From contig JAZNSF010000042.1 in the NCBI GenBank assembly GCA_045591095.1, positions 1-17,903 of the forward strand: 17,903 bases of DNA, read 5' to 3'. Each line of letters opens with the position of its first letter. The stretch's first letter is position 1. The notes below the pieces were generated by a model. It had not been told where the DNA came from. It searched no databases and saw only the letters and a list, made by a program, of their open reading frames with translations. Source of the stretch: SIG440 sp045591095 (GTDB taxonomy: Bacteria; Bacillota; Clostridia; Monoglobales; Monoglobaceae). A program made the translations under genes and the position numbers. Of this stretch, positions 7,045 to 15,140 are shown one piece after another.

Positions 7045-8840
7045 ACCATTTCGCCTTTCTGCTTTTTATCTTTTTTCAGTCTGTTCATAATTTCTTGTAA
7101 TTTTTCGGTGTCGCCATCTAAAGAAGCGTCTTTTTCTACTTGCTTCATCCGATAGTTTTTTATTATCTTAAGCGGCATCAATGCTGCTTCTTTTCGGTTG
7201 TCCACGTTCTTGTCGTCAGAAAGAATTTCTGATACCCTGCCAGCATCTTCCTCCGGAAACTCGGAAAGAATCGCTAAAACATTAATTTTTTCATTCCTCT
7301 CGTGCATAGAGAATATTATCTCGGCGAGGCGCCGGTTTAACCCTTCGGAAAAATCCTCGGGACTTAATTTATCACTGACCGTAAGGAATACGTCTTTTTC
7401 CGTAATCAAATTAAGCATCAGCTTTTCGGCATTATAAAGCCGCATTCTTTCAAGGTCCGTTCTTCCGCCGGTCCGTGCCTCAAACGCCCTCTTGTCAGCC
7501 CTCTGGTCCTTTGCGGCTTTGTTTCGCCGCTCCTTTAAGGCTATGTTTGACACCTGGGCCATAATGCTTTCGGATGATATATCGGTTTTCCGGGCAATGT
7601 TTTTGATGTAAATTTCCCGTTCGACATCGTTCTTTATATTTGCAAGGATTTTTGCAATTTGTTCAATAAACTCCAGCTTTTCAACAGCATCTTCAAGATT
7701 ATATTGTTTCTCAATTTTGCCAATTTTATACTCAATAAAGCTCTCTGCGCGGTCTACAAGCAGCCTGAAACTGTCTGCGCCCCTGGTATTTATAAACTCG
7801 TCCGGGTCCTTGCCGTCGGTAATTGTCAAAACCTTGGTCTTTATGTTTGCATTTCGCAGTATCTCACCCGCCCGGTCTGCAGCCTTTTGGCCTGCCTCGT
7901 CGGCATCGTAGCAAAGAACTGCCTTGTCAGCATAGCGCTTAAGCATATCCGCTTGCTCTGGAGTAAATGCCGTCCCCAATGATGCCACCGCGTTGTCAAA
8001 GCCATTTTGATGAAGCGATATAACGTCCATATACCCCTCCATAATTAGAAACTGCCCTGCCTTGCTGTTTTTAGCAATATTCATAGCAAAAAGATTTTCT
8101 TTCTTTTTGTAAATAAGAGTCTCGGGCGAATTAAGGTACTTTGCCTGGTTGTCTAGTAGCGTTCTTCCGCCGAAGGCTATGACGTTGCCACGGATATCAA
8201 AAATCGGGAACATAACCCTGCCGCGGAACACATCGTAAATGCTGCCGTTTTCACGTTTTTTGGCAAGCCCGCCCTCCAGGAGCTCTGCTTCGGCATAACC
8301 TTTTGTTTTCATGAAATCAACAAGGCCTGTCCACGCATCTGGCGCAAACCCGATGCCAAATGCCTTGATTGTAGCATTGGAAAGTCCCCTGTTTTTAAGA
8401 TACCGAAGCGCTTCCTCGCCTGACTTTTCGGTAAGCTGTGAAAAAAAGTATCTTGCAGCCGTACGGTTCATTTCGTACATTCTTTTTTTCTTTTCGTGAA
8501 CCTTGGCCGCCTGGCTCCGTTCTGCCGGGCTTTTGAAATCCGGAACCGGCACGCCTGACTTTTCGGCTAAGAACTTTACAGCCTCCATAAAGTCAAGGTT
8601 TTCTTTGGCCATAATAAAATGGATAACCGTCCCCCCTGCGCCGCAGCCGAAGCAGTGGAAAAGCTGCTTGTCCGGCGAAACAGAAAATGACGGCGTTTTT
8701 TTGTCATTGTGCAGCGGACAAAGCGCCTGATAACGATTGCCCACCCTTTTTAATGTGGTATAACGTGAAATCAGGTCCACTATATCGTTTTTTGCAATAA
8801 CTTCATCAATAAAGTCCTGAAAATCAACGGACTGCTTCAC
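7041..8840 (-). CDS. dnaG: DNA primase DnaG
   Basis: A 599-residue bacterial primase. The CHC2 zinc finger is Cys41-x2-His44 ... Cys63-x2-Cys66. The RNA polymerase core includes a TOPRIM fold with the acidic motif EGYMD (268-272) and the metal-binding DAD (312-314) in YDADEAGQKAADRAG. The C-terminal part, with helices from about 450 on, corresponds to the DnaB helicase interaction domain and is more divergent. It lays RNA primers for Okazaki fragments at the replication fork. The start is GTG at 8838-8840 with AGAGGTGAT upstream. It is the middle gene of dgt-dnaG-rpoD and overlaps rpoD by four bases. Confidence 0.97.
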   Translation of the reverse strand: MKQSVDFQDFIDEVIAKNDIVDLISRYTTLKRVGNRYQALCPLHNDKKTPSFSVSPDKQLFHCFGCGAGGTVIHFIMAKENLDFMEAVKFLAEKSGVPVPDFKSPAERSQAAKVHEKKKRMYEMNRTAARYFFSQLTEKSGEEALRYLKNRGLSNATIKAFGIGFAPDAWTGLVDFMKTKGYAEAELLEGGLAKKRENGSIYDVFRGRVMFPIFDIRGNVIAFGGRTLLDNQAKYLNSPETLIYKKKENLFAMNIAKNSKAGQFLIMEGYMDVISLHQNGFDNAVASLGTAFTPEQADMLKRYADKAVLCYDADEAGQKAADRAGEILRNANIKTKVLTITDGKDPDEFINTRGADSFRLLVDRAESFIEYKIGKIEKQYNLEDAVEKLEFIEQIAKILANIKNDVEREIYIKNIARKTDISSESIMAQVSNIALKERRNKAAKDQRADKRAFEARTGGRTDLERMRLYNAEKLMLNLITEKDVFLTVSDKLSPEDFSEGLNRRLAEIIFSMHERNEKINVLAILSEFPEEDAGRVSEILSDDKNVDNRKEAALMPLKIIKNYRMKQVEKDASLDGDTEKLQEIMNRLKKDKKQKGEMV

Positions 8841-8910
8841 TTTATATCACCTCTTTAGTAATTATTCGACACAAAGTCCAAAATTCCTTGTGCGAATTTA
8901 GGTATCACTT

Positions 8911-9909
8911 TTAAATATTCCACGCCTTTGGCACAAAAATTTCTTCAAACAAAGATACAGCATATCGGTCGGTCATGCCGGCAATATAATCTCTTACGAT
9001 TACCGATATATCATCACTGCAGCTTGCAAGTCGGACTTTTTCAGGGATAAGTTCGGGCTTTTGGCTCAGTCTTTCGAAAAGCGCCTCTACCACGGCGTAG
9101 AACTTTCCTTCCTCGCTTTTAGCATAAGGGTTTTTGTAAACGTTTTGGAACATAAATTCCCGAAGTCCCATCATGGCTTTATAAACATCTTGCTCCATCT
9201 TAATCTCAGGGCTGTCAGTGCTTGCCGAAATCATACTGCGTATAAGGCTGTTTATTCTTGCAGAATGTCCTCTTCCCAAAACTTCTGCATATTCTTTGGG
9301 GATATCATCCTCACTGATTACTTTAGCGCGGATTGCGTCGTCTATGTCATGGTTTATGTAGGCAATCCGGTCAGCCATCCTGACAATTTTCCCCTCAGGT
9401 GTCTGCGGGGCCTTTTCACCCGTGTGGCAAAGTATACCGTCCCTTACTTCAAAGGTAAGATTAAGTCCACCCTTGCGCTCCAGTATATTTACAACCCTAA
9501 GGCTTTGTTCATTGTGGTGAAAGCCTTGCGGGCAGAGGGCATTTAAAGCATTTTCGCCGGTGTGACCAAAGGGTGTGTGGCCAAGGTCATGGCCAAGTGC
9601 TATTGCTTCTGTCAGGTCCTCATTCAAAAACAGTGCTTTTGCGATTGTTCTTGCAATCTGCGATACCTCCAGAGTATGGGTAAGCCGTGTGCGATAATGG
9701 TCGCCCTCGGGTGCAAGAAAGACCTGGGTCTTGTGTTTAAGCCGTCTGAACGCTTTGGCGTGTATAACACGGTCCCGGTCACGCTGAAATGCCGTCCGGA
9801 TATCACATTCCTCTTCCTCTCTTACTCTGCCCCGGCTGCTCGTGCTAAGTGTAGCATATGGGCTGAGAGTCTGTTTTTCAAGCTCCTCTATTCTCTCACG
9901 CAAGGTCAT
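8911..9909 (-). CDS. dgt: dNTP triphosphohydrolase of the dGTPase family
   Basis: A 332-residue HD-domain phosphohydrolase that removes triphosphate from dGTP or other dNTPs. Likely metal ligands are His78, His107-Asp108 (LGHDLGHTPFGH) and Asp180 (RMADRIAYINHDIDD). The N-terminal FRRLKHKTQV and GDHYRTRLTHTLEV motifs are typical of the type-2 dGTPase-like branch that commonly precedes dnaG in Clostridia. It is shorter than E. coli Dgt (about 505 residues), as expected for this branch. ATG is preceded by AAAGGAAA. It heads the dgt-dnaG-rpoD operon from the promoter at 9936-9965, linking pool control with replication. Substrate range is not readable from sequence. Confidence 0.93.
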   Translation of the reverse strand: MTLRERIEELEKQTLSPYATLSTSSRGRVREEEECDIRTAFQRDRDRVIHAKAFRRLKHKTQVFLAPEGDHYRTRLTHTLEVSQIARTIAKALFLNEDLTEAIALGHDLGHTPFGHTGENALNALCPQGFHHNEQSLRVVNILERKGGLNLTFEVRDGILCHTGEKAPQTPEGKIVRMADRIAYINHDIDDAIRAKVISEDDIPKEYAEVLGRGHSARINSLIRSMISASTDSPEIKMEQDVYKAMMGLREFMFQNVYKNPYAKSEEGKFYAVVEALFERLSQKPELIPEKVRLASCSDDISVIVRDYIAGMTDRYAVSLFEEIFVPKAWNI

Positions 9910-9935
9910 ATATATTTTCCTTTCAAAACAGTTTT

Positions 9936-9965
9936 ATCTTAGGTTATTTTCTCCATTTATGTCAA
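9936..9965 (-). promoter_or_regulatory. Promoter of the dgt-dnaG-rpoD operon
   Basis: On the minus strand TTGACA (complement of 9960-9965) and TAAGAT (complement of 9936-9941) are separated by 18 bases, with the dgt ribosome binding site about 15 bases farther on. Confidence 0.7.
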
Positions 9966-9980
9966 AAAACCCTTTTTTTG

Positions 9981-10010
9981 TTGACAAAACCTCATGATGA
10001 CCTATATAAT
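9981..10010 (+). promoter_or_regulatory. Promoter of trmK-nif3
   Basis: TTGACA (9981-9986) and TATAAT (10005-10010), spacing 18, lie only 15 bases from the divergent dgt promoter. This shows that any trmK start upstream of about 10017 cannot be real. Confidence 0.8.
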
Positions 10011-10046
10011 ATTTTTAATAAATCACTTGAAATTGAGGTAATAACC

Positions 10047-10769
10047 GTGACCGAAACCAATCAGATTAAGCTTCCCGAGCTAAACCCGCGTCTTTTGAAG
10101 ATTGCCCAGCTTGTCCCGTCTTGCCTGTGCCTTGCAGACATAGGCACAGACCATGCCTATATCCCAATATGGACTGTTTTAAACGGCAGTGCAAAAAAAG
10201 CGATTGCTTCGGACATAAATCGCGGTCCGGTAGAACGCGCCGAAAAAAATGTTTGCAGTTTTGGTTTGGTCGATAAAATTTTCCCGAGACTTGGTGGCGG
10301 GCTTTCGACTCTTGCGGTGGGCGAAGCTGAAGTAATTGTCATCTCGGGAATGGGCGGCATTTTGATTTCTAATATCCTAAACAAAGATAAATCCATAGCA
10401 CATGCCGCAAAAACTCTTATCCTTCAGCCTATGACTGCCGCACAGGAGCTGCGCGAATATCTTTTGAAGAACGGCTTTTCGATTGAGTCCGAGCATCTGG
10501 TTTCGGAGGACGAAAAAATCTATACCATTATATGTGCACGATTTGCCCAAGCTGGCGCTAGCTTGGGCGACTACTCCAAAAAAGAGTTGATTTTGGGAAA
10601 AGTTTTCCCCGAGACATCGCTCAGCCTTTTTGAAAAGCAGAAAGCTACTATAATAAAAAAATATGAAAAGCGCCTTATGGGCCTTTCAAAATCGGTCTTA
10701 GCCGAAAACAAGCTGGAGCTTGAAAATGTAAAAGAAATCCTTGAAATTTTAAAAAGTGAGGAGAACTGA
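10047..10769 (+). CDS. trmK: tRNA (adenine(22)-N1)-methyltransferase TrmK
   Basis: A 240-residue class-I SAM-dependent methyltransferase that makes m1A22 in tRNA. The SAM site is ADIGTDHAYIP (residues 30-40), followed by an acidic loop in ASDINRGP, then SGMGG (100-104) and the LQPM motif near 126-129 that marks the TrmK family. A coiled-coil-like C-terminal extension (about 190-240) is also typical. The frame is open back to 9978, but that stretch contains the promoter. GTG at 10047 has GAGG at 10035-10038 at a good distance, so it is the chosen start. The gene overlaps the nif3 ribosome binding site and precedes that gene by one base. In Bacillus the same pair follows sigA; here it is divergent from the dnaG-rpoD operon. 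Confidence 0.93.
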   Translation: MTETNQIKLPELNPRLLKIAQLVPSCLCLADIGTDHAYIPIWTVLNGSAKKAIASDINRGPVERAEKNVCSFGLVDKIFPRLGGGLSTLAVGEAEVIVISGMGGILISNILNKDKSIAHAAKTLILQPMTAAQELREYLLKNGFSIESEHLVSEDEKIYTIICARFAQAGASLGDYSKKELILGKVFPETSLSLFEKQKATIIKKYEKRLMGLSKSVLAENKLELENVKEILEILKSEEN

Positions 10770-10770
10770 T

Positions 10771-11571
10771 ATGCTTAGACTTTCAAAAATTATCGAAGAA
10801 CTTGAAATTATCGCGCCATCGTCACTTAAGTGCGATTGGGACAACGTAGGTCTTTTGGTGGGCGACGAGAACCAGAAGATAAACCGCATCTTTCTGTGCC
10901 TTGACATAACGGGCGAAAACGTAAAGGCTGCAGCCGATTTTGGAGCGGACCTTATTATCTCGCATCACCCACTTATTTTTGACCCGCTTAAAAGTATTGC
11001 CGAGGGTAACATTACATCTTCCATTATCCGCACTCTTATCCAAAAGGATATTTCGGCATTTTGTATGCACACCAATTTTGACAATGCCGACGGCGGAATG
11101 AACGACCTCCTTGCCCAAAAACTTGGTCTTGAAAACATCCGCAAGTTTACCCCCGATGAAGCCATCTTAGAGGGCGGCGAAAAGCTTGACGGCATTGGTC
11201 GAGTGGGTATTTTAGAACGACCTATGCTTATGTCCGAGTTTATCAGCCATATAAAAGCTTCGTTGGGCAGCACTGCCCTTAAATATTCGGGCGACCTGTT
11301 TCAGCAGGTGCAGACTGTTGCACTTTGCTCGGGCAGTGGTGGCTCGGAGCTTTTTGCCGCATATAATTCGGGCGCAGATGTGTTTGTCACCGCTGACCTA
11401 AAGCACGACCACGGTCGAATTGCCCGCGAGCTTGGCCTGAATATCATAGACGCAGGGCATTTTGAAACCGAAAACCTTATTCTTGAATTTATGTCCGACT
11501 TTTTTTATCATCACTTCCCCGAAATCGAGGTGAAACTTTCAGAATCCAAGCCGTATTTTCGTTCCTTATAA
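10771..11571 (+). CDS. Nif3-like dinuclear metal center protein
   Basis: A 266-residue member of the Nif3/YqfO (NIF3, DUF34) family, often annotated as GTP cyclohydrolase I type 2 homolog although the true reaction is unsettled. Predicted metal ligands are in SHHPLIF (residues 64-70), HTNFD (100-104) and, near the C-terminus, DAGHFETE. It lacks the central PII-like insertion that makes Bacillus YqfO about 370 residues, so it is the compact form. ATG at 10771 is served by GAGGAG at 10758-10763; a longer frame from the GTG at 10756 would overlap trmK and lacks a site. It is the second gene of the trmK operon, and the pairing is conserved across Firmicutes. Confidence 0.92.
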   Translation: MLRLSKIIEELEIIAPSSLKCDWDNVGLLVGDENQKINRIFLCLDITGENVKAAADFGADLIISHHPLIFDPLKSIAEGNITSSIIRTLIQKDISAFCMHTNFDNADGGMNDLLAQKLGLENIRKFTPDEAILEGGEKLDGIGRVGILERPMLMSEFISHIKASLGSTALKYSGDLFQQVQTVALCSGSGGSELFAAYNSGADVFVTADLKHDHGRIARELGLNIIDAGHFETENLILEFMSDFFYHHFPEIEVKLSESKPYFRSL

Positions 11572-11575
11572 AGCA

Positions 11576-11607
11576 AAAAAGCAACCGCTAATCATCGGTT
11601 GCTTTTT
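11576..11607. terminator. Bidirectional terminator between convergent genes
   Basis: GCAACCG (11581-11587) pairs with CGGTTGC (11596-11602), and the flanking A5 and T5 extend the stem and give a T-run on both strands. It ends nif3 from the left and the peptidase operon from the right, overlapping the last codons of the latter. Confidence 0.88.
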
Positions 11608-12059
11608 ATCTTTCTTTTAATCTTCGCCAAAATGCCTCTTACCTTCAGGTAAAACCTATAGCATGGCAAAATAATTTTTAAATAAACAAAAATTCCCGCA
11701 CAATCTCTTTTAAGTTCTTTGCCATTTCGCCATACCGAAGTTACAGTAGCAATAATCCACTCGTTTCCCACGCCTTTTTCAAGTACCAACTGATTGTCGC
11801 CACAAAGGACAAATTTATTCTCTTCCTTTGCCACAATTCTGTGAAGCACAAATTGTCCGCTTGGCCTTTTGTAAAAAACTGCATCGCCCACGCTTGGTTT
11901 TACGGTCCCCGACAGTGTTACGCTGTCCTGCCCGGGACGGATAAGCGGCAGCATACTGACCCCATCAGGCGAAAATGTCACCGTAGCGCCATCTTTCAGT
12001 TTTTCTTCCAAGATAGTGATTATATCTTCCAGGCGAATCCTCTGACCAGGGCTATTCAT
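11592..12059 (-). CDS. S24/S26 signal-peptidase-like protease
   Basis: A 155-residue protein with the G-x-S-M-x-P nucleophile motif (GVSMLP, Ser35) of S24/S26 peptidases. A GDAVFY box (59-64), a VLHRIVA segment with His73 and GDNQ (87-90) follow. No Lys stands at the general-base position and His73 occupies it, as in SipW/archaeal-type (S26B) enzymes. There is no N-terminal membrane anchor; a hydrophobic stretch with positive flanks near 121-142 (IFVYLKIILPCYRFYL) may attach it to the membrane. It is the last gene of the SLH/kinase/PqqD operon and overlaps the PqqD gene by eight bases. Related stand-alone S26 proteins accompany PqqD/HPrK-like genes in peptide-modification loci. The substrate is unknown; cleavage of a leader peptide is an inference. 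Confidence 0.78.
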   Translation of the reverse strand: MNSPGQRIRLEDIITILEEKLKDGATVTFSPDGVSMLPLIRPGQDSVTLSGTVKPSVGDAVFYKRPSGQFVLHRIVAKEENKFVLCGDNQLVLEKGVGNEWIIATVTSVWRNGKELKRDCAGIFVYLKIILPCYRFYLKVRGILAKIKRKIKSNR

Positions 12060-12318
12060 CCAGCAAATCCGCCTCTCTCATTTTGTTTAAAAATTCCAAA
12101 ACGTCTATTCTTGCAACTTCCTCCGCCACGTCATATTCATCCAGGAGCGCCGCCACCAGCTGGTCTTCGTCTATGTCATTTAAAAGATTTTCCCACAAAA
12201 ACTTTCCGCTTTCGCTTAAGGTAATCATTGCATTAAAGGTAATTGCCGCTTCGCCAATTGGAACAACTATACTTTGCCCCGCAACGTCCCTTAAAACAAA
12301 ATGCTTCTTTATCTTCAC
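12052..12318 (-). CDS. PqqD-family peptide chaperone-like protein
   Basis: An 88-residue protein matching the PqqD / RiPP recognition element pattern: an N-terminal beta-hairpin (HFVLRDVAGQSIVVPIG), the conserved aromatic-rich helix SGKFLWENLL, then DEYDV...ARIDVLEFLNKMREADLLD. In known systems these domains bind the leader of a precursor peptide and present it to a modifying enzyme. The start is GTG, overlapping the stop of the kinase-like gene by four bases (GTGA) with GGAGAG upstream. A stand-alone PqqD usually sits beside a radical SAM or lasso cyclase gene; neither is present. The family call is secure by pattern, while the partner and substrate are not known. Confidence 0.82.
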   Translation of the reverse strand: MKIKKHFVLRDVAGQSIVVPIGEAAITFNAMITLSESGKFLWENLLNDIDEDQLVAALLDEYDVAEEVARIDVLEFLNKMREADLLDE

Positions 12319-13073
12319 CTAAGGCTCTCTCCCTTCATTGCATTAAAAGCCATTATTGCCGCATCTTTGGATATGTTGCAGCCCATCTGCCATACTTTTA
12401 TGTGTTTCAGAGCTTTATCCAAAACTTCCAGAAGTCTTGTCATTTCCCTTTCGTTATGAGGTCTTATGGTCTGGTTCAAAATGCCATACAGAGCATCCTT
12501 ATCGCTAACCTCTTTTATCCAGTTTTCACTTGAACGCTCTAAAAAGCATATCCCGCCAAGCGAAACTTCTGCGTTTCGGTTCTGGTCGGTCTTGCCGCTC
12601 CAAGGCGTCCCAAAGACCCGTATCTCGCCATCAATAATGCGGATTACCGGTTTGTCGTCATTTAATATATACGCGCCATCTTTGCCAAACGTCTCAAGCC
12701 ACAGCGAGGTGTGCGTTGACTTTCCTGTGCCGCTGGGCGCAGAAAACAAATACGCTTTATTGCCTACAACAACCGCAGATGCATGAAGCATAAATCCGTC
12801 AAAGCTTAAAAGCTTTGTGCAGAAAATGCTTCCCGTATACATATACTCGCAGTCGTCTAAAGAAAGCATAGGGAATTCTTCTTTTTTTTCGACGATATAT
12901 TCGTCCTCAAGCCCCAAAGTAATTTCCGGCTCGCCATCAAAATCAAAGGAATATGGTCTTGATTGCTTTTCTGTAGTCCATCCTTGACGAAGAATCATAC
13001 CCGTTTTTATTCCCGCAATTACGTATTTGCCTCTCTGGGGCACACCTAAAATTTCGGGGTTATTCTTCTGCAT
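12315..13073 (-). CDS. HPr-kinase-like P-loop protein (RiPP-associated type)
   Basis: A protein of about 252 residues with the Walker A motif SAPSGTGKST (about 111-120), preceded by the FMLHAS segment and followed by YILNDDKP, where the acidic pair corresponds to the Walker B/metal site of HPr kinase. FGTPWSGK follows. This arrangement fits the HprK-like family found beside PqqD genes (for example lasso-peptide kinases), not true HprK/P, which has an extra N-terminal domain and a K3 loop. Database entries of this type are often mislabelled phosphoenolpyruvate carboxykinase. The frame extends to a TTG at 13085; the ATG at 13073 looks better but neither has a strong ribosome binding site, and both overlap the end of the SLH gene. 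Kinase activity on a peptide or protein is inference. Confidence 0.75.
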   Translation of the reverse strand: MQKNNPEILGVPQRGKYVIAGIKTGMILRQGWTTEKQSRPYSFDFDGEPEITLGLEDEYIVEKKEEFPMLSLDDCEYMYTGSIFCTKLLSFDGFMLHASAVVVGNKAYLFSAPSGTGKSTHTSLWLETFGKDGAYILNDDKPVIRIIDGEIRVFGTPWSGKTDQNRNAEVSLGGICFLERSSENWIKEVSDKDALYGILNQTIRPHNEREMTRLLEVLDKALKHIKVWQMGCNISKDAAIMAFNAMKGESLR

Positions 13074-13989
13074 CGCCGCCGCCAATTATTGCAGGAAGAA
13101 CAAACTTACTTCCCTTGCAATTATACGCCTTTTTGATTGTTGAAGAAGATGCGTCCAGATTAACACCCGGCACAAGCACGCTCACTTCGTTATAATCACC
13201 GCCACTTAATGTAACCTTGCTTGCCCCTCTTACAACCAGTTTGGACGACTCACAATCTTTAAGCACAATTTCAGTATCGCCCATTCCGTCACCCAGGATT
13301 ACCATTTTGTCGGTTTTAAGCTCTACCAGTGATTTTGCAGGAATTCTTATCATTATGTTCCCATCTTCGGGGAGTTGATCGCTGAAGCTATCTATATAAT
13401 ACTTAACCAACCTATCCATAACAACCGCAAACTCTGCTCTAGAAATACTTACAAGGGGCTTTATGTTGCCGTTGTCACCTGCAACATAACCTCTTGCCAC
13501 CATCGCAAGAACGCCTTTTTCTGCCCAATCGGCAATTTTTTCTCTGTCCTTAAACTGGTCTAAAGTTTCGGGTTTTGCATCAAGGCTTGCCGTAAGTCCA
13601 AAAACCCTTGAAAGCACCAAAAATGCCTCCTGTCTTGTGATAGGCGAATTGGGTCTTAGCTTGCCTTCGTCACCCGCAAAAGCACCCATAGCAACCGCCT
13701 TGGACATATAGTCGTAGTACCATTCGCCCTGTCTTGCGTCGGTAAATGCCGAGATATCGGCGGTTTTGCTCGCGCCAACGGCACGCACCATAATCGCCGC
13801 CATTTCTGCCCTTGTAAGATTGTTCGCCGGCTTTATATATCCATAAGAGCCGGTAAGCAGTCCGTTTTTAACTGCCGCCTCAAGCGCCGAAGTCGACCAG
13901 TCATTTGGCATATCCTTAAAATCTGCCGCAAATGCTGTGGTCGAAAGAAGCATTATAAATACCAAAATAATAGCTGTGATCCTTTTCAT
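13060..13989 (-). CDS. Surface protein with three SLH domains
   Basis: A 309-residue secreted protein. A signal peptide (1-21, basic start, hydrophobic core, cleavage after AFA) precedes three S-layer homology domains at about 22-72, 81-131 and 143-200. Each carries the ITRAE-like motif (NLTRAE, ITRQE, ISRAE). SLH triplets bind pyruvylated secondary wall polymer, so the protein should sit on the cell wall. The C-terminal 100 residues consist of short alternating hydrophobic strands (for example SSKLVVRGASKVTLSGGDYN) that suggest a small beta-helix or beta-sandwich and end in GGGDAEE. ATG has AAAGGATAG upstream and the promoter at 14028-14056. It is the first gene of the operon with the kinase, PqqD and peptidase genes, which suggests a functional tie. 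Confidence 0.9.
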   Translation of the reverse strand: MKRITAIILVFIMLLSTTAFAADFKDMPNDWSTSALEAAVKNGLLTGSYGYIKPANNLTRAEMAAIMVRAVGASKTADISAFTDARQGEWYYDYMSKAVAMGAFAGDEGKLRPNSPITRQEAFLVLSRVFGLTASLDAKPETLDQFKDREKIADWAEKGVLAMVARGYVAGDNGNIKPLVSISRAEFAVVMDRLVKYYIDSFSDQLPEDGNIMIRIPAKSLVELKTDKMVILGDGMGDTEIVLKDCESSKLVVRGASKVTLSGGDYNEVSVLVPGVNLDASSSTIKKAYNCKGSKFVLPAIIGGGDAEE

Positions 13990-14027
13990 TTTATTCTATC
14001 CTTTCGTAGATAAATCGTATATCATTA

Positions 14028-14056
14028 ATTATACTGTATTTTTTATTGTTTTTCAA
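14028..14056 (-). promoter_or_regulatory. Promoter of the SLH-kinase-PqqD-peptidase operon
   Basis: On the minus strand TTGAAA (complement of 14051-14056) and TATAAT (complement of 14028-14033) have a 17-base spacer, about 40 bases before the SLH start codon. Confidence 0.7.
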
Positions 14057-14084
14057 GCTTTTTAGAATTTTTGTTATTTTTCAC

Positions 14085-14126
14085 AAAAAAAGTCCGGTTT
14101 AATGGTAAATTAAGCCATCAAACCGG
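14085..14126 (-). terminator. asnA terminator
   Basis: On the minus strand a 12-bp stem (CCGGTTTGATGG with CCATTAAACCGG, one G-T pair) and a nine-base loop are followed by AC and seven T residues. Confidence 0.88.
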
Positions 14127-14132
14127 AGTTGT

Positions 14133-15140
14133 TTAAAGCAGTGTAATTCCATTTTCGCTACACTCCTCAATCATTTCGCTTGGCCAAGCAGATGCCTGAA
14201 CCTCGCCGATGTGCGCTTTGTGAAGTATGAACATACAAATTCTTGACTGACCAATACCGCCACCGATTGTATACGGAAGTCTTCCTGCAAGCAAATCCCT
14301 GTGGAACGGCAAAGTCGAACGGTCCTCGCAGTTTGCGATTTTGAGCTGTTTTTTAAGCGATTCTTCCGACACTCTTATGCCCATACTCGAAACCTCAAAG
14401 GGTATATCCAATATATCGTCATAGAAAATTATGTCGCCGTTAAGCTCCCAATCGTCATAGTCGGGTGCACGACCGTCGTGACGATTTCCTGACGCGAGCG
14501 CTCCGCCAATCTGCATCAAAAATACAGCGCCGTACTTCTTTGCGATTTGGTGTTCCCTTTGTTTTGGTGTAAGGTCGGGGTACATATCCTCTAAAGCCTG
14601 GCTTGTGATAAATGTGATTTCCTCGGGAAGTCTTGGTTCTATCTGTGGATAAAGCGAATTTATAAACTTCTCAGTCATTTTAAAGACCGAGAAAATCTTT
14701 TTAACAATATGTTTCAGGGTCGAAACCGTTCTTTCGTCCTTGTCAATAACCCTTTCCCAGTCCCATTGGTCAACATAAATTGAATGGATATTGTCGGTAT
14801 CCTCATCACGACGGATTGCGTTCATATCTGTATAAAGTCCCTCGTCGTGATTAAAGCCGTATTCTTTAAGGGCATATCTCTTCCATTTTGCAAGGGAGTG
14901 GACAATCTGCAGTTCTCTTCCGGTCTCTCTTACGTCAAATGAAACGGCCCTTTCGGTGCCGTTTAGGTCGTCATTAAGCCCTGACTCCGAATCAACAAAA
15001 AGCGGAGCCGACACACGGGTAAGCTTTAGCTCGCGTGCTAAATTATTTTCAAAATAATCCTTTGTCGCTTTAATCGCAATCTGTGTATCCCTGAGGTTAA
15101 GTAAAGTTCGATAGCCTTTTGGCTTAATTATATCAGCCAT
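14133..15140 (-). CDS. asnA: Aspartate--ammonia ligase (asparagine synthetase A)
   Basis: A 335-residue AsnA of normal length (E. coli 330). It makes asparagine from aspartate, ammonia and ATP, and is related in fold to the catalytic domain of aspartyl-tRNA synthetase. Clear family motifs are SLAKWKR (82-88), IYVDQWDWE (121-129), IGGALASGNRHDGRAPDYDD (211-230) and GGGIGQSR (293-300), the last two lining the aspartyl-adenylate site. The ATG at 15140 has AGGAAAGG about 14 bases upstream, rather far, and that site is better placed for a tiny upstream frame (15133-15153). It is monocistronic, with its own promoter at 15191-15219 and terminator at 14085-14126. Confidence 0.97.
   Translation of the reverse strand: MADIIKPKGYRTLLNLRDTQIAIKATKDYFENNLARELKLTRVSAPLFVDSESGLNDDLNGTERAVSFDVRETGRELQIVHSLAKWKRYALKEYGFNHDEGLYTDMNAIRRDEDTDNIHSIYVDQWDWERVIDKDERTVSTLKHIVKKIFSVFKMTEKFINSLYPQIEPRLPEEITFITSQALEDMYPDLTPKQREHQIAKKYGAVFLMQIGGALASGNRHDGRAPDYDDWELNGDIIFYDDILDIPFEVSSMGIRVSEESLKKQLKIANCEDRSTLPFHRDLLAGRLPYTIGGGIGQSRICMFILHKAHIGEVQASAWPSEMIEECSENGITLL

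Noticed and set aside
9978..10046. Longer N-terminus for TrmK from a TTG start
   Set aside because: The stretch contains the TTGACA/TATAAT promoter and no ribosome binding site; GTG at 10047 has one.
12315..13073. Phosphoenolpyruvate carboxykinase
   Set aside because: The P-loop alone resembles it; the protein is half the needed length and lacks the rest of the PEPCK active site.
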